A stretch of DNA of 11,045 nt from Clostridiales bacterium (GCA_021200895.1 JAJQFX010000008.1:1-11045); one strand, 5' to 3'; positions 5,653 through 11,045 are shown, counted from the stretch's first letter. The notes: a model not told the origin generated them from the sequence alone. A program made the numbers and translations.

Positions 5653-6504
5653 TTATACGGAGGAGGTCAACTCCTTGCGCTTCTGGGAGGGGGTGCAGCC
5701 GTAAATCTCCCGGAACATCTGGTTCATCAGCTTGATGTTGGCGAAGCCGTGCTTTTCCGCCAGCTCGGAGATGGTCAGGTCGGAGTACTTCATCTCCTCG
5801 CAGATGTGGGCGATGCGCACGCTGTTCACATACCGGGTCAGGGAGACCCCCATGTTCTTCTTGAACAGGCGGCAGAAGTATTCCTTGGTGACCCCCATAT
5901 AGTCCGCCGCCCCGTCCAGGGTCAGCTCCTCCGCGTGATGGAGGTCGATGTAATCCAGCAATGGTTTCAGGCGGGCAATGCCGGTCTGCACCGTCTTGAC
6001 CTCCTCCTCCACCAGGGGATGGGAGAAGTGCTGCACCAGCACCTGCGTGGTGCTGTAGACCAGGGCGGCGCACTCCAGCAGATAGCCCTCCGGCTGCTCC
6101 TGGTGCAGCAGGGCAATCTGCATCATGTTGGCGTTGATGCGGCTCATGGCCTTGGCCCGCTCCAAATCGTCAGAGGAGAAGGACAGGGAGAAGCGCAGCT
6201 TGTCAAAGGTGGGGACATACTGCTTCATGTCGTCGGGGAAAAGGTGGATGCAGAAGCCCTCGTAGGCCTCATGGCTCCAGGACTCGTGGATGGTCATGCT
6301 GTTCAACAGGAACAGCTGCTGGGTGTGGGCCGTCATGGATTCGCCGTCGCCTACCTTCACGAAAATAAACCCTTTCGTGCAGAACAGAAGCTCCAGCGCA
6401 TAGTGCCAGTGGGCGGGGTAATAGAAGGGCGTTCCCTCTAAAAATTCGATTCTGAAGCCCTTCTCTCCCGCGGATTTCAAGTTTTCGTGGAAATAATGAT
6501 CCAT
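5653..6504 (-). CDS. AraC-family transcriptional regulator with N-terminal cupin domain
   Basis: A DNA-binding activator or repressor. I choose the ATG at 6504 (283 residues): it has AAAGGAGG at 8 nt spacing (6513-6520), while an in-frame ATG at 6558 lies within the promoter. The N-terminal half is an AraC-type cupin sensor (PAHWHYALELLFCTKG, 30-45, through about 90). The C-terminal third has the two AraC HTH motifs: LTLDGAADYMGVTKEYFCRL (195-214) and ISELAEKHGFANIKLMNQMF (245-264), then the signature end REIYGCTPSQKRKE. The gene stands alone, divergent from the small-peptide operons that begin about 240 bp away, so it is the nearest candidate regulator for them. Its ligand is unknown; sugars are common for this architecture. 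Confidence 0.92.
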   Translation of the reverse strand: MDHYFHENLKSAGEKGFRIEFLEGTPFYYPAHWHYALELLFCTKGFIFVKVGDGESMTAHTQQLFLLNSMTIHESWSHEAYEGFCIHLFPDDMKQYVPTFDKLRFSLSFSSDDLERAKAMSRINANMMQIALLHQEQPEGYLLECAALVYSTTQVLVQHFSHPLVEEEVKTVQTGIARLKPLLDYIDLHHAEELTLDGAADYMGVTKEYFCRLFKKNMGVSLTRYVNSVRIAHICEEMKYSDLTISELAEKHGFANIKLMNQMFREIYGCTPSQKRKELTSSV

Positions 6505-6529
6505 CAGGACAGCCTCCTTTCCTAAAACG

Positions 6530-6558
6530 ATAGTATCATAGCTGACAGGAATTGTCAA
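6530..6558 (-). promoter_or_regulatory. AraC-gene promoter overlapped by a palindrome
   Basis: The minus strand reads TTGACA (6553-6558), a 17-bp spacer, then TACTAT (6530-6535). The interrupted palindrome TGACA-GGAAT-TGTCA (6543-6557) covers the -35 and part of the spacer, a good place for autorepression. Confidence 0.55.
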
Positions 6559-6685
6559 CTGATTTCCATTTTCTTCCAGTTCTGGGCAGGAAACATGGGG
6601 TCAACCGCAAAATGGGCGGCCGTGCCTGCAAAACTTATAGAAAATCGCTCAGGAAAGGGTGAAAAATCCCTCTCTGATTTCAAAA

Positions 6686-6697
6686 GTCAATATTGAC
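6686..6697. promoter_or_regulatory. Palindromic operator copy 1 (GTCAATATTGAC)
   Basis: A perfect 12-bp palindrome followed by C, with A-rich flanks (CAAAA before, ATAAAAAGG after). It is centred about 64 bp upstream of the predicted transcription start, the class I activator position. The same element recurs at 7463-7474 with identical spacing to its -10 box. The regulator is unknown. Confidence 0.75.
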
Positions 6698-6720
6698 CAT
6701 AAAAAGGCTAATTACCTGCC

Positions 6721-6749
6721 TTGGCAGACAGAAGCAGCGGTGGTATCAT
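6721..6749 (+). promoter_or_regulatory. Promoter of the first small-peptide transcript
   Basis: TTGGCA (6721-6726, 5 of 6), 17 bp, then TATCAT (6744-6749). The start is predicted near 6756. The leader of about 155 nt contains GGAACC/GGTTCC and other GC-rich pairing segments. It also contains a 47-codon ORF (6771-6914) that overlaps the peptide start by ATGA. Confidence 0.65.
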
Positions 6750-6919
6750 TAGGATGCTGAAAGGAACCGGATGAGACAAGGAAAACAAGGTTCCGGACGG
6801 CAACTGCTAACGCGGGCGCTGCCAGCCGGAGTTCCGGTGGGCAGGGGCGATGAGGCGAGCCTCCGCTCCCGCTCAGGCAGCGCGCCAACAAAACTCAGAA
6901 GGAAGGAGTTATGAGTATT

Positions 6920-7045
6920 ATGAAAAAGAATCACAACCAGAAGCTGTCCATCTTTGGTAAGAAAGTAGCTTTGACTGACCGTTTGATGGACGACATCTAT
7001 TGCGATACCACCCCCCGCACTGACGATTTCCGCTATGTGCGCTGA
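6920..7045 (+). CDS. Small peptide 1 of the palindrome-controlled cluster
   Basis: 41 residues if started at the ATG at 6920, or 44 from the ATG at 6911. GGAG at 6906-6909 suits the second start better, as in the later genes. Sequence: basic N-terminus MKKNHNQKLS, middle FGKKVALTDRLMDDIYCDTT, polar aromatic end DDFRYVR. It has no signal peptide and no Gly-Gly leader motif. It has one Cys and several Thr residues, so a modified peptide is conceivable but unsupported. It is the least similar member of the set, but shares size, a Lys-rich start, and above all a promoter with the same operator spacing as the genes at 7621-8367. Function unknown. Confidence 0.65.
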   Translation: MKKNHNQKLSIFGKKVALTDRLMDDIYCDTTPRTDDFRYVR

Positions 7046-7120
7046 GCGGGTCTCCGCTTATCGCAGCCTCTCCACCTCCGGCAGCGCCCTTCGGGTGCGG
7101 CGGGGCGGACGCCGCAGTGA

Positions 7121-7143
7121 CCGACCCAAGTGGACTGGGTCGG
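7121..7143 (+). other. Hairpin downstream of small peptide 1
   Basis: CCGACCCA and TGGGTCGG (7121-7128 and 7136-7143) form an 8-bp stem with a 7-nt loop. A smaller stem with a TTCG loop (about 7085-7100) and a GCGGCG/CGCCGC stem (about 7098-7116) precede it. T residues begin only about 15 nt later, so it may mark the RNA 3' end by processing rather than act as a classic terminator. Confidence 0.4.
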
Positions 7144-7302
7144 CCTATTGAATTTGCGTTCTTCTTTTTCTCCTCTTTTCAAAAGGCGAGGCCGCCTGAG
7201 GCGGCTCCGCCGGGAGAAGCCTACCAGGGCGGGGACGCCCCTGTTCGCCGCCCGTTTCCATATAGATTTGCGTTTTCCCTTTTTCTTTTTCCTTTTTTCT
7301 TC
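7144..7302 (+). other. Non-coding stretch with two pyrimidine tracts
   Basis: No supportable gene. Two long C/T tracts (about 7159-7179 and 7271-7302) each begin with the same 9-mer ATTTGCGTT (7152-7160 and 7266-7274). They flank a GC-rich segment holding GCCGCC-TGA-GGCGGC and other short stems. The repeat could be a remnant duplication. Confidence 0.4.
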
Positions 7303-7345
7303 GGGAACCAGGATCGCGCTTTGCGCGGTCCTGGTTCCCGTTTTT
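7303..7345 (+). terminator. Strong intrinsic terminator after the first peptide transcript
   Basis: An 11-bp stem GGGAACCAGGA / TCCTGGTTCCC with an inner GCGC/GCGC stem, then GTTTTT (7340-7345). A second hairpin (CCCGTT at 7348-7353 with AACGGG near 7377-7382, inner AGCGC/GCGCT, then TTTT) follows, making a tandem terminator. It isolates the second peptide operon from the first. Confidence 0.88.
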
Positions 7346-7462
7346 CTCCCGTTGGCAAAGCGCGGCTGCGCTGGAGAACGGGTTTTCACGCAGAACGGGC
7401 GCAAGATGTGCCTGTCCGCAGGGGCTAAAAATGAATCATCTGTGAACACGTCCTGCAAAAAA

Positions 7463-7474
7463 GTCAATATTGAC
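7463..7474. promoter_or_regulatory. Palindromic operator copy 2 (GTCAATATTGAC)
   Basis: The same perfect 12-bp palindrome plus C as at 6686-6698, again with A-rich flanks and an AGG-N-TAA stretch downstream. Exactly 45 bp separate GTCAATATTGACC from the -10 box, as in copy 1. The rest of the two upstream regions is not conserved, which argues for selection on this site. Confidence 0.75.
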
Positions 7475-7497
7475 CTAAAAGAGGATAACCAGGTACC

Positions 7498-7526
7498 TTT
7501 TCCCAGCAGGGCAGGCGTGCTATACT
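7498..7526 (+). promoter_or_regulatory. Promoter of the tandem small-peptide operon
   Basis: TATACT at 7521-7526 (overlapping TATAAT at 7526-7531) lies 17 bp after a poor -35 (TTTTCC, 7498-7503). A good -10 with a poor -35 and a site centred near -64 is the usual layout of an activator-dependent promoter. The leader has hairpins ACCGT-N8-ACGGT (7533-7550) and CCGGCCAT-N13-ATGGCCGG (7565-7593). Confidence 0.65.
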
Positions 7527-7620
7527 ATAATCACCGTAAGGGTACACGGTAACAGTAAAAAACACCGGCCATATGGCAACAGCGGATGGCCGGATGTGAC
7601 GTTAAAGGAGTGACGCATTG

Positions 7621-7746
7621 ATGAAGATTTGTGACAACAAGCAGCAGCGCTTTGCAGGCCGCTTCCCCAACTATCCGGAGGAGCCTTTGCCGGAAATCGG
7701 CGATGCGCTTGCCCTCAATCACTGGCGGACTTGTCAGAGGTACTGA
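7621..7746 (+). CDS. Small peptide 2, tandem paralogue family
   Basis: 41 residues, first gene of the tandem operon, with AAAGGAG 10 nt before the ATG (TTG immediately in front). N-terminus MKICDNKQQRFAGRF, a Pro/Glu-rich middle, and the end DALALNHWRTCQRY. That end aligns without gaps with EALAYSNERNYHRY of the last gene in the operon, which makes it a diverged paralogue. It has two Cys and no signal peptide. A 177-bp gap, unusually long here, separates it from the next gene. Function unknown. Confidence 0.65.
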   Translation: MKICDNKQQRFAGRFPNYPEEPLPEIGDALALNHWRTCQRY

Positions 7747-7920
7747 ACCCGCCGCACCATATAGCATACAGCGCTTCGCCATCGGCCACTGCGCAGCGAG
7801 GAACAGCCTGGCATCGCCCCCTATCTGCCGGAGCCGTCGGTACCCTATAGACGGCTTGAGGCAAGGAGCAGCCGCCCCCGCAGCGGAAACCGATGCATAG
7901 CATCATATAAGGAGTGAATC
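7747..7920 (+). other. Gap inside the peptide operon, possibly a decayed unit
   Basis: No supportable gene. A hairpin AGCCGTC-N11-GACGGCT lies at 7832-7856 without a T run. The frame shifted relative to peptide 2 stays open to a TAG at 7848-7850, so a longer ancestral ORF or a lost paralogue is possible. The last 20 bases are the duplicated ribosome-binding module of the next gene. Confidence 0.3.
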
Positions 7921-7923
7921 GTG

Positions 7924-8040
7924 ATGAACAATCGTGAAATGAAGCAGGAAACCAAGAAGAAGGGCAGCTTTGTAGAGCGCCACCCCAACTTCTTCGAGGC
8001 TCTGCGCTACTTTGACGAGTGGAACTACTGCCAGCACTGA
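7924..8040 (+). CDS. Small peptide 3, tandem paralogue family
   Basis: 38 residues: basic N-terminus MNNREMKQETKKKG, then SFVERHPNFFEALRYFDEWNYCQH. The block RHPNFFEALRYFDEWNY aligns gap-free with RHQDAFEALAYSNERNY of peptide 5. GGAG lies 9 nt before the ATG; a GTG directly in front is an alternative start at 6 nt. The C-terminal half is rich in aromatic residues and predicted helical by eye. No export signal. Function unknown. Confidence 0.75.
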   Translation: MNNREMKQETKKKGSFVERHPNFFEALRYFDEWNYCQH

Positions 8041-8096
8041 GCGGCGGCGTTCCCCCAACCAAATCAACACCTATCTCATATAAGGAGTAAATTGTG

Positions 8097-8213
8097 ATGA
8101 AAAAACGTGAATATAAGGAAAAGAAGAACCTAATGGACCGCTTTTGCGACTATCTGGAGCAGCATCCCGAAGTCGGTCAGGCGTTTGAAGCCTACAGCCG
8201 CAGCCTCCGCTGA
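8097..8213 (+). CDS. Small peptide 4, tandem paralogue family
   Basis: 38 residues: MKKREYKEKKNLMDRF, then CDYLEQHPEVGQAFEAYSRSLR. The pattern KK-x-L-x-(D/E)-R-F-x-(D/E)-(Y/F) is shared with peptide 5, and H-P with peptide 3. It uses the same upstream module (ATATAAGGAGTAAATTGTG directly before the ATG), with GTG-ATG as a double start. One Cys. The charged N-terminus and amphipathic-looking C-terminal half resemble its siblings. Function unknown. Confidence 0.72.
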   Translation: MKKREYKEKKNLMDRFCDYLEQHPEVGQAFEAYSRSLR

Positions 8214-8241
8214 GCGATACCACAATAAGGAGTGAACCATG

Positions 8242-8367
8242 ATGAAAACGATGGAAACCAAGCAGAAGAAGAGTCTGTCCGAGCGCTTCACCGAGTTTGC
8301 CGGGCGGCATCAGGACGCCTTTGAGGCGCTGGCCTATAGCAACGAACGCAACTATCACCGTTATTGA
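8242..8367 (+). CDS. Small peptide 5, tandem paralogue family
   Basis: 41 residues from the second of two adjacent ATG codons (8239 and 8242). MKTMETKQKKSLSERF is followed by TEFAGRHQDAFEALAY and SNERNYHRY. It links the family: its N-terminal half matches peptide 4, its middle matches peptide 3 and its last 14 residues match peptide 2. It lies 28 bp after peptide 4, preceded by AATAAGGAGTGAACC. A strong terminator follows 125 bp downstream, so it is the last gene of the operon. No Cys. Function unknown. Confidence 0.75.
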   Translation: MKTMETKQKKSLSERFTEFAGRHQDAFEALAYSNERNYHRY

Positions 8368-8491
8368 TCCGGCTCTGCCCTACAGAGCGGAGGTGCTCCG
8401 CAGCAGGACACCCCGCGGCATAGCGCAGAATACCCCCGCCGCCCTGACCGCTCCGACCAGGGCAGGGCGAGGACGCTGACAGAAGGTACAA

Positions 8492-8526
8492 CGCCTGTCA
8501 CCCGGTTGGGTGGCAGGCGCTTTTTT
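8492..8526 (+). terminator. Terminator of the tandem small-peptide operon
   Basis: A 12-bp stem with one T:G wobble (8492-8503 with 8508-8519) and a GGTT loop, followed after one base by six T residues (8521-8526). Confidence 0.9.
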
Positions 8527-8647
8527 GTTTGAAGCAGGTGCAGCAACGTATTTGCGCGGTTTTTGGGGGGGGGCGCTCTGTCTGTTCCGCCTGAGCGCTG
8601 GCGGCATCCCCTTCTTCCAAAATGCAAGATAGCAGAGTAAAACTTGC
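8527..8647. other. Short intergenic stretch with a G9 tract
   Basis: It lies between two converging terminators. No gene or promoter is evident. Five T residues are followed by nine G residues (8565-8573), a slippage-prone homopolymer. Confidence 0.5.
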
Positions 8648-8679
8648 AAAAACGCCGCCCCGCTATGCGGGACGGCGTT
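8648..8679 (-). terminator. Terminator of the dehydratase-activase-like operon
   Basis: A 13-position stem with one mismatch (8651-8663 with 8667-8679), a 3-nt loop and, on the minus strand, a TTTTT run (8648-8652). It lies 19 bp after the stop of the last gene. Confidence 0.85.
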
Positions 8680-8698
8680 GCAGGTTTTCAATGATAAC

Positions 8699-9985
8699 TC
8701 AGACGGCTGCGGCCTGCCGCTTCTTGGCCATGGCCTTGCCGTTGGCCAACATCAGCTTGATGCGGTTCTCCTGATTGATTTTGGTGGCGGAGGGGTCGTA
8801 GTCAATGGCGACGATGTTGGACTCCGGGTAATCGTCCTTCAGGGCGCGAATCATGCCCTTGCCTACGATGTGGTTGGGCAGGCAGCCAAAGGGCTGGGTG
8901 CAGACGATGTTGTTGGTGCCGGAGTGAATCAGTTCCAGCATTTCGGCGGTGAGCAGCCAGCCCTCGCCCATTTTACAGCCCTCGCCCAGATAGTCCTTGG
9001 CAAGTTCCCGCAGCTGGGCGAAGTCGCCGGGGGCGCGGAACCGCCCGGACTTCTCCAGGGCATCTATCGTGTCGTGCTGGCACTTTTCGATGTACCCCAT
9101 GAAGAAGGTGCAAACCTCCTTCGTGGCGAGGGAGCCGCCGTAGATGTTGTAGTCGCTGACCCGGTTGAAGATTTTAAAAATCATAAAGTCGGTCAGACCG
9201 GGTACCACCGGCTCCGTCCCCTCGGACAGGAGAAAGTCCTCCAGGTGGTTGTTGCCCAGAGCGGAGAATTTCACATAAATTTCCCCCACCACGCCGACGC
9301 GAATCTTCTCCTGGCTCAAATCCACCGGAATGGCGGCGAAGTCGGCGATGATTTCGTCAAAGCCCCGGCGCATGGCCTTCCGGCTCATGCCCTGGCCGTG
9401 GGTGAAGCGATCCACCAGCCGATCCACCCAGGTGGTGACCATTTTGTCGGTGTCCCCCCGGTTCAGCTCGTAGGGGCGCACTTGGTTGGCTACGTTCATA
9501 ATGATGTCGCCATACATCATGCCGTAAATCAGCTTCTGAATCAGCGGAATGGTCAGGGAGAAGCCGGGGTTGGACTCCATGCCAAAGCTGACGGAGATGA
9601 CGGGGATATAATCCATTCCCGCCTTTTTCAGCGCCTTGCGGAGCAGGTGGATGTAGTTGGAGGCCCGGCAGCCGCCGCCGGTCTGGGTGATGAACAGCGC
9701 CACCTTGTGGGGGTCATAGCCGCCGTTCTTGATGGCGTCCATAAACTGGCCGATGACCAGCAGGGCGGGATAGCAGGTGTCATTGTGGACGTATTTCAGC
9801 CCCTCATCCACCACGTTGCGGCTGTCGTTGTTCAGCTGGTCCACATGGTAGCCCTCCAGCTCCAGCAGCTTGCGGAACATACTGAAGTGAATGGGCAGCA
9901 TCTGGGGCATCAGAATGGTGTACTCCTCCTTCATCTCCTTGGTGAAGAGGAGGCGGCCCTGTTCGTTATATACAAGTTCTGCCAT
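8699..9985 (-). CDS. 2-hydroxyacyl-CoA dehydratase D-component-like protein (COG3581 type)
   Basis: 428 cytosolic residues, related to the iron-sulfur component of 2-hydroxyacyl-CoA dehydratases. In many Clostridia it forms the C-terminal part of large dehydratase activase-related proteins; here it is a separate gene. Conserved-looking cysteines are Cys71 in HNDTCYPA, Cys106 in QTGGGCRASNY, and Cys362 and Cys368 in VCTQPFGCLPNH, plausible cluster ligands. Other segments include GVVGEIYVKF (231-240) and IVAIDYDPSATKINQENR near the end. The start has GGAAAGGA with a rather long gap of about 11 nt. It is second in an operon, 65 bp after the upstream gene with no promoter between. The precise reaction is unknown; electron transfer or activation of a radical-type dehydratase is inferred from the family. 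Confidence 0.82.
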   Translation of the reverse strand: MAELVYNEQGRLLFTKEMKEEYTILMPQMLPIHFSMFRKLLELEGYHVDQLNNDSRNVVDEGLKYVHNDTCYPALLVIGQFMDAIKNGGYDPHKVALFITQTGGGCRASNYIHLLRKALKKAGMDYIPVISVSFGMESNPGFSLTIPLIQKLIYGMMYGDIIMNVANQVRPYELNRGDTDKMVTTWVDRLVDRFTHGQGMSRKAMRRGFDEIIADFAAIPVDLSQEKIRVGVVGEIYVKFSALGNNHLEDFLLSEGTEPVVPGLTDFMIFKIFNRVSDYNIYGGSLATKEVCTFFMGYIEKCQHDTIDALEKSGRFRAPGDFAQLRELAKDYLGEGCKMGEGWLLTAEMLELIHSGTNNIVCTQPFGCLPNHIVGKGMIRALKDDYPESNIVAIDYDPSATKINQENRIKLMLANGKAMAKKRQAAAV

Positions 9986-10050
9986 AGTAGGTAAAGTCCT
10001 TTCCTGGGGTGCGCCTGCCGGAGATGGTGCCCGGCGGCGCAGCGGTTCCG

Positions 10051-11045
10051 TTAGACAGCTTTTTCCGTTTCCCGGGCCTCCGCCTGCTCGCTGTCTCTGG
10101 CCTCCATGGCCGCAATCAGGGAGCGGACGCGGATCTTCACAGCGCCCAGGTTGGAAATATCGTCAATTTTCAGCTGGGTGTACAGCTTGCCGCCGTCCTC
10201 CAGGATGGAGCGCATCTCGTCGGTGGTGATGGCGTCCACGCCGCAGCCGAAGGACACCAGCTGAATGAGCTGCATATCGTCCTGGGTGCAGACGTAGCGG
10301 GCGGCGTTGTACATTCTGGAGTGGTAAGTCCACTGGTTCAGCACGGTGCGGGGCTGCTTATCCATATGATAGGCCACCGCGTCCTCGGTGATGAGGACGA
10401 AGTTGAAGCCGGTGATGAGGTCGTTGATGCCGTGGTTGATTTCCGGGTCCATGTGGTAGGGCCGTCCGGCCACCACCATGATGGGCATATCGTGGCGTCG
10501 GGCGTAGGCGATGTACTCCCGGCCGGTGCCCCGCACCTCGTTCTTGTAGTCGTCATAGGCCTGGTAAGCCTTCCGCACGGCGGCCACCGTCTCCTTCTTG
10601 GGTACGTCAAACTCCTGGAGGAAGAACTCGGAAGCGTGCTTTTCAAAGTCCTTGGGCCGGTGGAGGCCGAAGTAGGGGTGATAGAACCGGGTGTCCTTCA
10701 GCTGGGGGATGTTGGCCGCCAGCAGGTCGGGGTAGTAGGCCACCACGGGGCAGTTATAGTTATTGTCGCTGGTGCCCTCGTCAAAGTTGTAGCTCATGCA
10801 GGGGTAGAGGATGGCGTCCACGTTCTCCTCCAGCAGGGCCAGCACATGGCCGTGGAGCAGCTTGGCGGGGTAGCACACCGTGTCGGAGGGGATGGTGCGC
10901 TGGCCCTTGATGTACAGCTTCCGGCTGGACTCCGGGGACAGCACCACCTCAAAGTTCAGGGTGGTGAGCAGGGCGTACCAGAAGGGCAGGTTCTCATACA
11001 TATTCAGCCCGAAGGGGATGCCGATGCGGCCCCGGACGCCGGTGC
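10051..11045 (-). CDS. Acyl-CoA dehydratase activase-related protein, DUF2229 region (partial, N-terminus outside window)
   Basis: The frame stays open to the window edge, so at least 331 residues belong to a larger protein; the ATG at 11001 is internal. The first residues in the window, RIGIPFGLNMYENLPFWYALL, are the start of the DUF2229 (CoA enzyme activase uncharacterised) domain. Family members normally carry BcrAD/BadFG-type ATPase domains before it, which would lie upstream. Cysteines occur in SDTVCYPAKLLHGH, YPCMSYNFDEGTSDNNYNCP and FGCGVDAIT, and could bind an iron-sulfur cluster. The end is Glu/Ala-rich and non-conserved. Activases of this group use ATP to drive an electron to a dehydratase. 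Together with the downstream D-component-like gene it forms one functional unit. Confidence 0.83.
   Translation of the reverse strand, partial: TGVRGRIGIPFGLNMYENLPFWYALLTTLNFEVVLSPESSRKLYIKGQRTIPSDTVCYPAKLLHGHVLALLEENVDAILYPCMSYNFDEGTSDNNYNCPVVAYYPDLLAANIPQLKDTRFYHPYFGLHRPKDFEKHASEFFLQEFDVPKKETVAAVRKAYQAYDDYKNEVRGTGREYIAYARRHDMPIMVVAGRPYHMDPEINHGINDLITGFNFVLITEDAVAYHMDKQPRTVLNQWTYHSRMYNAARYVCTQDDMQLIQLVSFGCGVDAITTDEMRSILEDGGKLYTQLKIDDISNLGAVKIRVRSLIAAMEARDSEQAEARETEKAV

Noticed and set aside
6505..6558. The longer AraC start at 6558
   Set aside because: It would put the promoter boxes inside the gene and has no ribosome binding site, while the ATG at 6504 has AAAGGAGG at ideal spacing.
6771..6914. 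A 47-codon ORF as an independent gene
   Set aside because: It has AAAGGA and overlaps the next start by ATGA, but the translation is Gly/Arg/Ser-rich with no family look and follows hairpin repeats; kept only as a possible leader ORF.
7033..7467. A 144-codon minus-strand ORF and overlapping plus-strand ORFs of 103 and 140 codons
   Set aside because: They run through terminators, C/T tracts and the operator; the composition (poly-Lys, poly-Arg or poly-Phe) reflects the tracts, not a protein.
7901..8250. The repeated ribosome-binding modules as a CRISPR or IS-like repeat array
   Set aside because: Spacing is irregular and the units are coding genes with diverged, not unique, content; this is tandem gene duplication.
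8678..9994. A 438-codon plus-strand ORF
   Set aside because: Antisense to the COG3581-like gene, with a His/Val/Gly-rich composition typical of a shadow frame and overlapping the terminator.

Overview
The window looks like a chromosomal segment of a GC-rich gut Clostridia, most like an Oscillospiraceae-type Firmicute. This is inferred from Gram-positive style ribosome binding sites, SigA-type promoters (TTGACA / 17 bp / TATAAT-like), strong intrinsic terminators, high G+C coding DNA, and the gene set: a DUF4830 protein, an acyl-CoA dehydratase activase-like pair, and an AraC regulator with an N-terminal cupin. No species can be assigned from sequence alone.

Left part (1-4893). The 3' end of the EF-Tu gene and its terminator come first. 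A small MscS-type channel gene (+) then meets a secreted or membrane-anchored DUF4830 gene (-) tail to tail. An HSL-type alpha/beta hydrolase (+) follows. It converges on an XRE/cupin regulator gene (-) that is split by an apparent one-base deletion into an HTH ORF and a cupin ORF with an ATGA overlap. A uracil permease of the NCS2 family (-) with a perfect 15-bp terminator closes this part. These are ordinary housekeeping or accessory genes.

Middle (4894-5652) has no convincing protein gene but is full of transcription signals. A minus-strand near-consensus promoter and a strong terminator bracket about 155 nt that fold like a 6S RNA. A perfect-consensus plus-strand promoter points at that RNA from the other side and starts at a 10-bp hairpin. 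A second candidate small RNA on the plus strand ends in its own terminator. An AraC-family regulator (-) follows, with a palindrome over its promoter.

Right-centre (6559-8526) is the most unusual part. Two plus-strand promoters carry the same 12-bp perfect palindrome, GTCAATATTGAC, each with 45 bp between the shared GTCAATATTGACC block and the -10 box. They drive two transcripts encoding tiny proteins of 38-41 residues: one on the first transcript and four in tandem on the second. At least four of the five are visible paralogues, with a basic N-terminus and a C-terminal block of the form (E/D)AL-x-Y-x5-N-Y. The repeated genes share a duplicated ribosome-binding/start module (AAGGAGTGAA-N2-NTGATGAA). 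No transporter, protease or modifying enzyme lies in the window, so function is open. A peptide signal, a RiPP or antimicrobial precursor, or a regulatory micro-protein family are all possible.

Right end (8648-11045). A minus-strand operon encodes two proteins related to 2-hydroxyacyl-CoA dehydratase activase/D-component modules (DUF2229 type and a COG3581-like protein). The upstream member runs off the window. Its terminator lies back to back with that of the peptide operon.
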